From: Nitrospirota bacterium
Lineage (GTDB): Bacteria > Nitrospirota > Nitrospiria > Nitrospirales > UBA8639
Assembly: GCA_003695915.1 (NCBI GenBank)
Contig: RFGF01000127.1
Location: 1 to 64,000 of the forward strand
Length of the DNA: 64,000 nucleotides
Reading direction: 5' to 3'
Shown: one piece after another, positions 26,298 to 35,397 of the stretch
How positions within the stretch are numbered: the stretch's first letter is position 1
Layout of the letters: each line of letters starts with the position of its first letter
The notes under the pieces: model-generated
The model's input: the letters and a program-made list of their open reading frames with translations, nothing else
Told to the model about the DNA's origin: nothing
Databases searched by the model: none
Made by a program: the position numbers and the translations under genes

Positions 26298-27434
26298 TCA
26301 TGGTTCTCCTTTTCTCGCCCCGCAGACGTCTTCATACACGAGGTCATGGATCATCGGACGAAAGTCAGAAATTTTGGTATTCACGCTCGTGGGATGAACA
26401 CGATTGGAAAGCAGGACTACAATCAGTTCGCATGCGGGATCGATCCATACTGAAGTTCCAGTAAACCCGAGATGTCCAAACGAGCGTGAGGAGAAATACC
26501 GCCCCGAAGACGATGGCGGCGCGGGCGTATCCCAACCCAACGCCCAGCGTCTTGCAGATCCATCCGGCCAGCCGACGAACTCCCGTGCGAGGGCAGGATC
26601 GAAGAAGGATGGACGAGCATGAACCGCATCGAGCCAGGCCTGCGCGACCATCGCGACATCCCGAGCCGTTCCAAACAAGCCAGCATGTCCGGCCACCCCT
26701 CCCAAGACATAGGCATTGTTATCGTGCACTTCGCCGTGCACCAGGTATCCCCGCCAGGGCTCGTATTCCGTCGGCGCAATCGATCGTCTCGCGTCGGGCG
26801 GGATCGTTCCCTGACCATGACAAGGCACATAGCTCAGGGAGCGCGCTCCGAGCAGAGCAAAAATCCGTGTCTGACAGAGCACATCCAATGTGCATCCTGT
26901 CAGCCGTTCCAGAATGAACCCGAGCAGGATAAATCCGAGATCGCTATAGATCCGGGTCGTTCCCGGCTCGCAAATCAGTGATTCTTTCCCGATAGCCTGA
27001 AGCAACTGCTCTGCCACAGATACTCGAGACGGTTTTTCCTCATCCGTCTTCTGCCCTGTCACAACCTGTTCATAGAACGGACGCCAGGCCGGCAGACCAG
27101 ACCGATGGGCGAGCAGTTGACGAACCGTGACACGGCCGACAGGGCTCCCTGACAATTCATCGAGGATTCCGGAGACTTGCGCATCCAATGCGAGGCGTTC
27201 TTCTTGAACGAGGAGGACTGCCCCGGACGCGATGGCCAAGGGTTTCGTCAACGAGGCGAGATCGTAACGTGTATCGGTTGAGGTTTGAATTCCAAGGGGA
27301 GCGAGAGCCGTCTGCCCGACAGCTAGATGATGACGAATCGCCCCGGCTGCTTGGACCAGCAACACGGCTCCGGGGAAGACCTCTCGTTCGACGGCTTCCT
27401 GCAAGGCCTGGAGGATTCGATGGGATCGTCCCAT
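26298..27434 (-). CDS. Serine hydrolase, beta-lactamase/penicillin-binding-protein fold
   Basis: A 378-residue class C-like serine hydrolase (CubicO/EstB group). The nucleophile motif SxxK is SLTK in YDLASLTKPLA, the second motif is YSD in RIYSDLGFILLG and the third is HLGFTGT near the C-terminus. There is no clear signal peptide, so it is probably cytoplasmic. Substrates in this family range from esters to D-amino-acid peptides; next to cell-division genes a peptidoglycan-fragment role is possible but speculative. The ATG at 27434 with CGGAG upstream is preferred over a TTG at 27467 that overlaps the divIVA end. Confidence 0.88.
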   Translation of the reverse strand: MGRSHRILQALQEAVEREVFPGAVLLVQAAGAIRHHLAVGQTALAPLGIQTSTDTRYDLASLTKPLAIASGAVLLVQEERLALDAQVSGILDELSGSPVGRVTVRQLLAHRSGLPAWRPFYEQVVTGQKTDEEKPSRVSVAEQLLQAIGKESLICEPGTTRIYSDLGFILLGFILERLTGCTLDVLCQTRIFALLGARSLSYVPCHGQGTIPPDARRSIAPTEYEPWRGYLVHGEVHDNNAYVLGGVAGHAGLFGTARDVAMVAQAWLDAVHARPSFFDPALAREFVGWPDGSARRWALGWDTPAPPSSSGRYFSSRSFGHLGFTGTSVWIDPACELIVVLLSNRVHPTSVNTKISDFRPMIHDLVYEDVCGARKGEP

Positions 27435-27463
27435 ATCATCTCCGTTGGCCTCTTTGACGCAGA

Positions 27464-27977
27464 TCAAGATTCGGGAAGGCTTGTCCGCTCGGTGAGTCCG
27501 GGGGCTTCCACGAGGGGTGTCGGATCTTCCGCGCCTTCCTCGACTTCGATCATACGTGCAAAACTCTGAAGCGTTCCGCGCAATCGTTCGAGCATCAACG
27601 CGTGTTGGCGACGAAGATCGCTCACCGCCCGTCGCAACTCGATCAACTCCGATCGGCTCTGAGCCAACAGTTCTTCGGCCTTCAACTCCGCTTCTTTAAT
27701 GATCATTTCGGCATCGCGCTCAGCGCCGCGCTTGAGATGATCGACAAAGCTTTGCGTGGAAATCAGGGTGCTCATGAGCGACGTTTCGTTTTTTTTTGAG
27801 CGCCTGGATTTCTTCCTCTTTTTGGGTCAATCGCTCTTTGAGAGCTCCATTTTCTTTGATCAGTTCCTCGACGGTCTCAGCCAACGTCTCGAGAAATTGA
27901 TCAACTTGTTGACGATGATAACCACGGAGTTGAAGACCGAATACCTTGTGTTGAATATCGAGCGGCGTGATCTTCAT
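27464..27977 (-). pseudogene. divIVA: DivIVA-family protein, reading frame broken at a nine-A tract
   Basis: Two overlapping minus-strand frames together encode a normal DivIVA. The first (27720-27977, 85 aa) is the N-terminal membrane-binding domain: MKITPLDIQHKVFGLQLRGYHRQQVDQFL plus the start of the coiled coil. After LKKK (27789-27797, nine A residues on the coding strand) it runs into 16 unrelated residues. The second frame (27464-27775 from its own ATG) continues the coiled coil: STQSFVDHLKRGAERDAEMI, then IKEAELKAEELL. Removing one A fuses them in frame to 170 residues. DivIVA senses curved membrane and guides division or polar growth. Whether this is a genuine mutation, slippage or an assembly error cannot be decided here. 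It neighbours yggT and yggS, as divIVA commonly does. Confidence 0.85.
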
Positions 27978-27991
27978 CAGCCTGTCTCCCG

Positions 27992-28288
27992 TTAATGCAT
28001 CCGAGCCGCCATTTCAAAGAGGGACCGGACCACCGCATATTGGAGGAACATGATGATCAACAATGCGACGAGAGGCGAAAAATCGATGCCCATTCCCAAC
28101 CCGAGTTGACGCCGAATGGGATACAACACCGGCTCGGTCGCACGATCCAAAAAGCGCACAATCGGATTCCAGGGATCGGGGTTGACCCATGAAATGAGCG
28201 CACGGGCAATGATGATATACATGTAAATCGTCAGCACCCAATCCAGCACATGCGCAATTCCTTCGAGAATATTCCCTGCAATAAACAT
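27992..28288 (-). CDS. yggT: YggT family membrane protein
   Basis: A 98-residue protein with two hydrophobic helices: residues 8-32 and 70-92. The conserved loop SWVNPDPWNPIVRFLDRATEPVLYPIRR is the family signature. YggT proteins are linked to osmotic tolerance and envelope organisation and regularly lie between yggS and divIVA, as here. Exact role unknown. Confidence 0.93.
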   Translation of the reverse strand: MFIAGNILEGIAHVLDWVLTIYMYIIIARALISWVNPDPWNPIVRFLDRATEPVLYPIRRQLGLGMGIDFSPLVALLIIMFLQYAVVRSLFEMAARMH

Positions 28289-28313
28289 AGACCTCCTTGA
28301 TTAACCACGCCGC

Positions 28314-29027
28314 TCATACAGATTGGCGTGGACCAAAGATCGCCGTGCCGATTCTCACGATGGTCGCCCCTTCTTCGATCGCCACCGGATAATCGTGCGA
28401 CATCCCCATCGACAACTCCTGAAGAGCGCGAGGCAAACGAGCGGCACGATTGACGGCTTCTGCCAGAGACCGCAATGCCCGAAAAAAGGGACGAGCGGCT
28501 TCGGGCGTCGCGGCAATCGGTGGGACCGTCATCAATCCCTGTATGGCCACATGGGTCAACCGGGCGAGATCCGAGAGGGCGTCCCACAACGCAGATGGCG
28601 AGAAGCCACCTTTGGTCGGCTCCTGTCCGACGTTCACTTCCAGCAGGATGGGTTGTTGGATCCCGCGTTCGGCGGCCCAACGATTGATCAGTTCAGCTTG
28701 TTCGACGCTCTCCACGGAATGAATCAAGGCAAATCGACCAGTGATCGCCTTCAGCTTGCGCCGCTGCAACCGTCCGATGAAATGCCAGTGAATATCGGCA
28801 AGATGGCTCAACGCGCTCATCTTTCGCTGAGCCTCTTGCAAACGGTTCTCGCCGAAGGCACGAAGCCCCGCACGATAGGCCTGCTGAAGCCGATCGGCCT
28901 GCACAAACTTGGTGGCTGCCACGATGGTAATTCTGCTCGGATCGCGCCCCGCGCGAGCGGCCGCCTCGGCCACGGTTGTTCGAACGCGATCGACATTCGC
29001 CTCGATATGCATTCCGACAGCAGACAT
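28314..29027 (-). CDS. yggS: YggS/PLPBP family pyridoxal phosphate homeostasis protein
   Basis: A 237-residue alanine-racemase-like TIM barrel that binds PLP but is thought to have no enzymatic activity. The PLP-lysine motif is VAATKF near residue 38. GENRLQEA, WHFIGRLQRRK and SMGMSHDYPVAIEEGATIVRIG are all intact. It controls vitamin B6 pools in the organisms studied. Sits in the ftsZ-pgeF-yggS-yggT-divIVA order that is common downstream of the dcw cluster. Confidence 0.95.
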   Translation of the reverse strand: MSAVGMHIEANVDRVRTTVAEAAARAGRDPSRITIVAATKFVQADRLQQAYRAGLRAFGENRLQEAQRKMSALSHLADIHWHFIGRLQRRKLKAITGRFALIHSVESVEQAELINRWAAERGIQQPILLEVNVGQEPTKGGFSPSALWDALSDLARLTHVAIQGLMTVPPIAATPEAARPFFRALRSLAEAVNRAARLPRALQELSMGMSHDYPVAIEEGATIVRIGTAIFGPRQSV

Positions 29028-29177
29028 TCAAGGGCCATCGTTCGGCCTGACGCCCGACATCTTGCTATTGTACTCGGTGTCAGAACTTCCGTCACCTCGT
29101 TTCCAAAACGAGCTGCGTGTCTCTCTGAACAGATTCCGTCGGGGTTTCCGTTCTCTCCTCAAGAAACCCGAGGAACG

Positions 29178-29963
29178 TCATTGTCTCCCAGAAGGGAACG
29201 CAGATGCCGTCAACATAATCCCGTTGACCATCGTAGAATATTGCGGACCATCACGCCGATAGGAAAAAAAGAGTTCCGGTTCGCACCGGGTGCACCGATT
29301 CACCCGTGCGACGGCAGTCACTGACACCCCGCATGACACCAATTGTCGTGCAATCAATTCCTTTAGGTCGAGCAACGCTTTCCCCCGATCTTGCCGGCGG
29401 GTCACCTCCCTCCAAAACGGCCACCGTTCGCGTAAAGGGCTCAGCACCGTTTCGTCCACTTCATAACAGCACACGCCGATGGAGGGACCAATGGCCGCAC
29501 GCAGACGGTCAATCGTACAGGGAAATCGCTCACAGAGACACTCAATGGTCTTGGACACGATTCCCCCAATCGCCCCCCGCCAACCAGCATGGATCGCTCC
29601 CACAGCTCGACCATCCGCATCCGCCAACAACACGGGCACGCAATCAGCCGTTCTGATCGTCAGCAGAAGATTCGGCTGACTGGTCACCAACGCATCGCCC
29701 GCTTCCAAAGAGGCATCGGGGCATGCGTCACTCGATCGATCTAGCACCACGACCGTTTGACCATGGACTTGCCGAAGTGCCGCGATCCGGGTAAAAGGCG
29801 GAGGGCCTGAAACGATCGCCCCGATCTGCACAAGCGATCGAAGGTTGTTAGGGTCCTGACGCGTCCCAAAAAAATGGATCACATCCCTCTGTGCCTGGGC
29901 AAAGTCCGGCGCGCTCAAGCCGCCGACCTGGGACGATGGACTAGCCTTTCCGAACGAAGACAT
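29178..29963 (-). CDS. pgeF: PgeF (YfiH) peptidoglycan editing factor, laccase-domain family
   Basis: A 261-residue protein with the multicopper-like metal ligands of the DUF152/YfiH family: RQVHGQ, RTADCVPVLL and HAGWRGAIGG, plus a C-terminal NRCTRCEPELFFSYRRDG. In E. coli the family clears misincorporated L-Ser from UDP-MurNAc precursors; purine-nucleoside activity is also known. The tail after YRRDG is atypical (PQYSTMVNGIMLTASAF). ATG 29963 is preferred over an in-frame GTG at 29969. It is 13 bp after the ftsZ stop, within the division cluster. Confidence 0.9.
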   Translation of the reverse strand: MSSFGKASPSSQVGGLSAPDFAQAQRDVIHFFGTRQDPNNLRSLVQIGAIVSGPPPFTRIAALRQVHGQTVVVLDRSSDACPDASLEAGDALVTSQPNLLLTIRTADCVPVLLADADGRAVGAIHAGWRGAIGGIVSKTIECLCERFPCTIDRLRAAIGPSIGVCCYEVDETVLSPLRERWPFWREVTRRQDRGKALLDLKELIARQLVSCGVSVTAVARVNRCTRCEPELFFSYRRDGPQYSTMVNGIMLTASAFPSGRQ

Positions 29964-29976
29964 GCGCACAAAGACA

Positions 29977-31185
29977 TTATTCCGCTCGCCGTCTCATGAA
30001 GGCGGGCATATCCCAATCCTCATCGACGAGCAATCCATTGCGCTTCACAAGCTGCGCGCGCGGACCCTGCCGGCGGATAAACGTCGGGCGATCGAGATCA
30101 TCAGGGCTCGCTTCCATCCCCGTGTTCTGCTGGGCCGGCGCCACCGCCGGATGAACGGATGGGCGCACAGGCTCTCTCACAGGCTCGGACGCTGTCGCAG
30201 ACGCTACGGGAGCGCGAGCGAGCGTTCCCTGGGGCTCGAAGCCCGTCGCGATGACGGTCACGATCATTTCCTCGCTCATATCCGGATTGATCACCTGACC
30301 AACGATGATATTCGCTTCGGGATCGGCGACCTCTTGCGCGATCGAAGCCGCCTCGTAGACTTCGTGCAGCGTCATCGTCGGCCCCCCTGTAATGTTCAAC
30401 AACAAACCTTTGGCACCTTGCACATTTCCATCTTCCAACAAGGGGCTGGTCATCGCTTGTTTGGCGGCATCAGCAGCCCGGTTGGATCCCCGACCGATCC
30501 CCATACCCATGACCGCACGACCCGAGAAGCTCATCACCGTCTTCACATCGGCAAAATCCACGTTCACGAGCCCCGGTGTCGTGATGACATCGGAAATCCC
30601 CTGGATCGCCTGTCTGAGGACATCGTCTGCAAGTTTGAACGCTTCCGTAAGCGGCGTGCTTTTGTCGACAAAGCCCAGTAGTTTCTGATTGGGAATGACC
30701 AGCAACGAATCCACGTGTTTCTTGAGTTCTTTGACGCCTTCTTCCGCATACGCGCGCCGCCGACCCCCTTCGAAATCGAACGGTTTCGTCACCACTCCTA
30801 CCGTGAGGCTTCCCAGTTCCCGTGCGATTTTCGCGACAATGGGTGCCCCGCCGGTTCCTGTGCCACCGCCCATCCCTGCGGTGACGAACACCATATCCGC
30901 ATCGGTCAACGCATCGCGGATTTGCGCTTCGCTTTCCAATGCCGCATCCTTGCCGATTTCCGGCTTGGCTCCCACCCCAAGCCCGCGGGTCAATTCGGGG
31001 CCGAGCTGAATTTTATAGGGAGCCGAAGATTTCCCCAACGACTGCACATCCGTGTTAGCGACAATAAATTCGACACGATGGAGTCCCGCAGCGATCATAG
31101 TATCCACTGCGTTACAACCACCTCCACCTACCCCAATCACTTTAATCCGAATCCCTGTGGGTTCTTCATCGGGAAATGCCAACAT
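29977..31185 (-). CDS. ftsZ: Cell division GTPase FtsZ
   Basis: 402 residues. The tubulin-fold GTPase domain shows [13 protein letters not shown], the signature [10 protein letters not shown] and the T7 loop [12 protein letters not shown] linker rich in Pro/Val/Ala follows and the conserved C-terminal peptide [11 protein letters not shown], which binds FtsA and other partners, closes the protein. AGGAGG five bases ahead of ATG 31185 fixes the start; the ORF extends upstream without support. FtsZ polymerises at midcell to form the Z ring. Last gene of the dcw cluster here, 167 bp after ftsA. Confidence 0.98.
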   Translation of the reverse strand: MLAFPDEEPTGIRIKVIGVGGGGCNAVDTMIAAGLHRVEFIVANTDVQSLGKSSAPYKIQLGPELTRGLGVGAKPEIGKDAALESEAQIRDALTDADMVFVTAGMGGGTGTGGAPIVAKIARELGSLTVGVVTKPFDFEGGRRRAYAEEGVKELKKHVDSLLVIPNQKLLGFVDKSTPLTEAFKLADDVLRQAIQGISDVITTPGLVNVDFADVKTVMSFSGRAVMGMGIGRGSNRAADAAKQAMTSPLLEDGNVQGAKGLLLNITGGPTMTLHEVYEAASIAQEVADPEANIIVGQVINPDMSEEMIVTVIATGFEPQGTLARAPVASATASEPVREPVRPSVHPAVAPAQQNTGMEASPDDLDRPTFIRRQGPRAQLVKRNGLLVDEDWDMPAFMRRRAE

Positions 31186-31352
31186 ACCTGCCTCCTTTCG
31201 CCTAGGTCTCTGTATCAACGCTGCACGGTCAGACACTTCTGCATCCGTCGCTCACCCTATCCCTCTGTGAGAGAGACATTCCGACCACCAATCAGGCCTG
31301 GAACGACCCCACACCTCTCGCTTTACCGTCATCCTCCGGGTGCTGCGCCCCT

Positions 31353-32591
31353 TCAAAAGAAATTCATGACCCATCCTTTCATTTTTTGCAGGATGGACGA
31401 CACGCGCGGGGCGGCGCCAGCGCCATGAGCCCCGACCAGCAAGCTGGACGGGTTGCGCAAGGCATGTAAAATCAATCCCACACCCGTCGCAAATTTTGGA
31501 CTACTGACGATATCCCGCATGCCGTCAACGCCTAGTGGCCCGCCGCAGCGCACAGGCAGCTTGAGCATGCGCTCGGCAACCTCGGACATTCCCGGCAACA
31601 GCGATGCTCCTCCGGTCAACACCCCGCCGGCGACTAACATGCCCTCGTAGCCAGCCCGTCGGATTTCTCGGAGCACGAGCTCAAAGATCTCCTCCACTCG
31701 CGACTCGATAATCTCTGCAATGAATTGTCGGGGGACTAGACGGGAAGGCCGCCCTCCCACGCTCGGAACTTCGACTAATTCCTCGTCCTGCACATGCTCC
31801 ATCAGAGAAGCGCCATATCGGATCTTGATCTTTTCTGCATCGACGTGCGAGGTCCTCAGCCCGATCGCCAAATCGTTCGTCACATGATCGCCGCCGATCG
31901 GCAGCACCGCGGAATGACGAATGCTGCCCTCAGCAAAAATGGCGATATCGGAGGTGCCCCCACCCAGATCGACCATCACGACACCCAGATCTTTCTCTTC
32001 CTCCGTCAAGACCGCTTCGCTGGAAGCCAACGGCTGCAAGATGAGATCGATCACGTCGAGCCCGGCGCGATTCACGCAGCGAATCAAATTCTGCGCAGAT
32101 GTCACCGCACCGGTCACAATATGGACGTCCACTTCTAGACGAGAGCCGGCGATGCCCAGCGGATCGCGAATCCCATCCTGATCGTCCACGATGAATCCTC
32201 GCGGAAGGACGTGCAGCAAGCGGCGCTCAGGCGGGATCACGATGCTGGCCCGAGCCGCCTCGATCGCGCGCATCATATCGGCCTCTTCGACTTCTCCGCG
32301 TTTCAAAGCCACAACGCCATGCGCGCTTTCGCTGGCGATATGGCCGCCGGCGATCCCGATATAGACGGAATTGATTTGCACCACCGCCATCAGTTCCGCT
32401 TCTTCGATCGCCTTTTTAATCGAGTCGACGGTGGCCTCGATATTGACAACCACGCCCCTGCGAAGTCCGCGCGAGGGACTCGTCCCTGCACCGATGATAT
32501 TGGCCCGCCCGTCGACGATCTCCGCCACCACTGCACAAATTTTGGTGGTCCCGATGTCTAGCCCCACAACAATGTGTTCTTTTCGCGGCAT
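31353..32591 (-). CDS. ftsA: Cell division protein FtsA
   Basis: A 412-residue actin-like ATPase that anchors FtsZ to the membrane. Phosphate-1 motif VVGLDIGTTKI, the phosphate-2 region VMVDLGGGTSDIA and the adenosine motif GGVLTGGASLLPGM are intact. The SHS2 (1C) subdomain lies near residues 85-160. The C-terminus VSSILQKMKGWVMNFF is an amphipathic membrane-targeting helix. The frame is open far upstream, but ATG 32591 with AGGGTGAG ahead gives the standard N-terminus. It lies four bases after ftsQ. Confidence 0.97.
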   Translation of the reverse strand: MPRKEHIVVGLDIGTTKICAVVAEIVDGRANIIGAGTSPSRGLRRGVVVNIEATVDSIKKAIEEAELMAVVQINSVYIGIAGGHIASESAHGVVALKRGEVEEADMMRAIEAARASIVIPPERRLLHVLPRGFIVDDQDGIRDPLGIAGSRLEVDVHIVTGAVTSAQNLIRCVNRAGLDVIDLILQPLASSEAVLTEEEKDLGVVMVDLGGGTSDIAIFAEGSIRHSAVLPIGGDHVTNDLAIGLRTSHVDAEKIKIRYGASLMEHVQDEELVEVPSVGGRPSRLVPRQFIAEIIESRVEEIFELVLREIRRAGYEGMLVAGGVLTGGASLLPGMSEVAERMLKLPVRCGGPLGVDGMRDIVSSPKFATGVGLILHALRNPSSLLVGAHGAGAAPRVSSILQKMKGWVMNFF

Positions 32592-32595
32592 GCGC

Positions 32596-33393
32596 TCACC
32601 CTTGCGGACGAAGAATGATTTTTTGGGCATACCGCAAATCGACTTCCTGCGGTGTGCCAGCCAACTTGCCCCGAATGGCCGGATACAACAGTCGAAATCG
32701 CGTCCACTGCTCATCGATCGCCGTGCCGAACGCGAATCGCAATCCAGACAGTTCGGCAACGATGACGCCCGCTTGCGTCAAATCAATGACCGGCCGACCG
32801 GGAAATACTTCCGAAACCAATGCGGCCGCATGGAGGCCTGCCTGAATGCGCGGTCGGATCGACGCGGCTGCCTCGTTTACGATCCGTGGATCGAGCCCCA
32901 CGATCACTGGCAAGGCCGGGTAGGGCTCCGCACTCTTCTCCAACAAGACCCCTTCCTCATCGATGAGCCATCGGTCGTTTCCGTTTTGAAGAACGGCCGC
33001 TCCTCGCCGTTCTTGCACGTGCACCGTCAACGTTGAGGGCCACATTCGTTCGAGTGTCACATTCGCTACCCATGGATGAGCTTTCACGCGTGCCGTTAAT
33101 TCATCGAGATCGAGATCCAAGAGACCGACCTGTTCCGGTAACGCCAGCCGAGTCAACACCTCTTGTCGCGTGACATGATCGAGTCCAGAGACGATGATCT
33201 CTCGAAGCCTCGTCCAATCTTGCACGACTGGCTTGACCGCCTGGTACGCCCAAAGAAGTCCACACAGATGCGCCCCTGCAAGGACTAGCATGAGCAGCTT
33301 TTTCCGCCTGGACGATTTCTGCCCCAGCCGCCTGCGCGAACGAAGAGCACTGATCGTTTGATTGCGCCGAACGCGTCTGGGGGCGGCTTTCAT
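32596..33393 (-). CDS. ftsQ: Cell division protein FtsQ
   Basis: A 265-residue bitopic divisome protein. A very basic cytoplasmic N-terminus (residues 1-32) precedes a TM at about 33-52. The POTRA domain starts with LREIIVSGLDHVTRQEV, and the beta domain contains HPWVANVTLERMWPSTLTVHVQERR and QNGNDRWLIDEEGVLL, the FtsQ/DivIB hallmarks. FtsQ recruits FtsL/FtsB and thereby FtsW/FtsI. It begins six bases after the ddl stop. Confidence 0.95.
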   Translation of the reverse strand: MKAAPRRVRRNQTISALRSRRRLGQKSSRRKKLLMLVLAGAHLCGLLWAYQAVKPVVQDWTRLREIIVSGLDHVTRQEVLTRLALPEQVGLLDLDLDELTARVKAHPWVANVTLERMWPSTLTVHVQERRGAAVLQNGNDRWLIDEEGVLLEKSAEPYPALPVIVGLDPRIVNEAAASIRPRIQAGLHAAALVSEVFPGRPVIDLTQAGVIVAELSGLRFAFGTAIDEQWTRFRLLYPAIRGKLAGTPQEVDLRYAQKIILRPQG

Positions 33394-33399
33394 CGTCGT

Positions 33400-34383
33400 C
33401 TAAACATGAACACGGCCATCGGCGCCGGTCGACAAGTGTGCGTCGATGGCCGAACGGAGCATGCGCTCGACCAATTGATCATATTCCAATCCTGCCTGGG
33501 CCGCCGCCATAGGAAGAAGACTGCGCTCCGTCATTCCGGGAATGGTATTCACTTCCAACACGAACGGACGGCCTGATCGGCTCAGACGAACATCGACGCG
33601 GGCGGCCCCGGCACATTCGATCACGGAGTACACTCTCTCGGCCAGCGCCGATAATCGGGCGGCTTGAGGTGCGGAAAGCGGCGCCGGGCAATGATATCGC
33701 GTCTCGGCCCTTTGATATTTGGCTGCATAATCGTAAAACCCCTGCGGGGCCACCACTTCCACCGCAGGCAATGCGTGACCATCGAGCACGGAGAGCGTAA
33801 TTTCTCTTCCAGGAATATAGGTTTCCGCAATGACAGTCGCGCCGTATCGATAGGCGTGCCGCAGAGCCCTTTTCCACTGAGCCTGGTTCCGCACCACACT
33901 GACGCCGATCGTGGATCCTTGGCTCGCCGGTTTGACGACGACAGGGAAGGCCATTCCCGAGGGCCAGGCCTCGCCGTCGCGGTCGCGGTGCACAACAGTC
34001 CCGGACGGAACCGGAATACCATAAGAGCGCAAGAGGGCTTTGGTCGCCACTTTATCCATCGCGATGGCGCTTGCACGGACTCCCGATCCGGTATAAGGAA
34101 TACCCAGAATCTCGAGAAGGCCTTGGACGCTCCCGTCCTCTCCATCCCCCCCATGGAGCGCCAGAAAAGCTACCTGCACCTTTTTGGTCCGAAGATGCCA
34201 CGGTAACTCGCTATCCACATCAATAGGGATCACGCGATAGCCGAGTCGATCCAGAGCTTTGCCCACAGCCTGGCCTGTTCTCAGAGAGATCGCGCGTTCC
34301 GCAGACCGCCCTCCCATCAACACGCCGACCCGCAGCGATGCCCGTGCACGAAATTTTGATCGTGTCATGCTCTTCGTTTCCAT
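33400..34383 (-). CDS. ddl: D-alanine-D-alanine ligase
   Basis: A 327-residue ATP-grasp ligase making D-Ala-D-Ala for lipid II. N-terminal VGVLMGGRSAERAISLRTG, the ATP lobe (FPVVVKPASQGSTIGVS) and the C-terminal FVLEVNTIPGMTERS with the metal-binding Glu and Asn are all present. LALHGGDGEDGSVQG is the substrate-binding Ser/Glu region. Placed between murB and ftsQ as in many dcw clusters. Start is ATG 34383; an inner ATG five codons later is equally possible. Confidence 0.96.
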   Translation of the reverse strand: METKSMTRSKFRARASLRVGVLMGGRSAERAISLRTGQAVGKALDRLGYRVIPIDVDSELPWHLRTKKVQVAFLALHGGDGEDGSVQGLLEILGIPYTGSGVRASAIAMDKVATKALLRSYGIPVPSGTVVHRDRDGEAWPSGMAFPVVVKPASQGSTIGVSVVRNQAQWKRALRHAYRYGATVIAETYIPGREITLSVLDGHALPAVEVVAPQGFYDYAAKYQRAETRYHCPAPLSAPQAARLSALAERVYSVIECAGAARVDVRLSRSGRPFVLEVNTIPGMTERSLLPMAAAQAGLEYDQLVERMLRSAIDAHLSTGADGRVHV

Positions 34384-34426
34384 GGCTCGACCATCGTGAG
34401 CTCATCGCGACGCACGCACTGACCCC

Positions 34427-35380
34427 TCACGGCTCTCCCACGACCTTGAGCTCCAAGTGCAAGGTTACGCCGAATTGCTGGAACACACGATGACGCACGT
34501 GTTGTATTAATTGGATCACCTCGCTGGCCCGAGCCTGTCCCACATTGACAATGAAGTTGGCATGCTGAGAGGAGATTTGCGCATCGCCGATTCGCAGACC
34601 TTTGAGGCCCGCTCGCTCGATGAGCGATCCCGCCGACTCGGGATAGGGATTGCGGAACACCGATCCGGCATTCGGAAACGCCAACGGTTGCGTGGCTTTC
34701 CGATAGTGCAAATACTCCTTGGTCATAGCCTCGATTTCCCGCTTCGTGGAAGATCGCAAGCGAAACCATGCCCCGACGACGATGCCGGCCGGCAACTGCG
34801 CACGTCGATACTCGAAGGGTATGGCCGAGGCAGGATAGATCGTGACGTCTCCATGGACATCGAGCACCTCGATGGCATGAAGCACATCCTTCATCTCGCC
34901 CAGGCGCGTGCCGGCGTTCATCGCGACCCCGCCTCCCACGGTGCCAGGAATTCCGGCCGCCCATTCCAGGCCCGAGAGCGACCGATTGACCGTATACTGA
35001 AGCAGCAACGGCATGCGCAGTCCTGCTTGGGCATATACCGTAGCCGGCGGCTCATACCGAATCTGCGCCAGTTTCATGAGGAGCACCACGATGCCCCGAA
35101 TTCCGCCATCCCGGACCAACACATTCGTCCCCCCCAATACCGTCACCGGAAGTCCGACCCCCGACGCTTGTCGCACAAGTAGACGGAGATCTTCCAGATC
35201 CGCAGGAATCACCAAGGCATCGGCCGGCCCGCCGATTTTGAGAGACGTCCACGCCGACAACGGTTCATCAAACCGGCATTCGCCGCGAAACCCCTCCAGA
35301 GCTGCCCGAAGGCTTGCCGACGTCCTGCGGACACCCTCACCCGCAGTTAGCGACAATTTTGTAAGCGCACAATCAGCCAA
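34427..35380 (-). CDS. murB: UDP-N-acetylenolpyruvoylglucosamine reductase
   Basis: A 317-residue FAD enzyme that reduces UDP-GlcNAc-enolpyruvate to UDP-MurNAc. FAD-binding motif LGGTNVLVRDGGIRGIVV, GIPGTVGGGVAMNAG, the catalytic Ser in PNAGSVFRNP and the C-terminal HANFIVNVGQA block identify a type II-like MurB. The most likely start is a TTG 17 bases after the murC stop, preceded by GGGAGG; the open frame continues into murC, which is a shadow. Start uncertain by a few codons. Confidence 0.94.
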   Translation of the reverse strand: MADCALTKLSLTAGEGVRRTSASLRAALEGFRGECRFDEPLSAWTSLKIGGPADALVIPADLEDLRLLVRQASGVGLPVTVLGGTNVLVRDGGIRGIVVLLMKLAQIRYEPPATVYAQAGLRMPLLLQYTVNRSLSGLEWAAGIPGTVGGGVAMNAGTRLGEMKDVLHAIEVLDVHGDVTIYPASAIPFEYRRAQLPAGIVVGAWFRLRSSTKREIEAMTKEYLHYRKATQPLAFPNAGSVFRNPYPESAGSLIERAGLKGLRIGDAQISSQHANFIVNVGQARASEVIQLIQHVRHRVFQQFGVTLHLELKVVGEP

Positions 35381-35397
35381 TTCCTCGCTCCTCCCTG

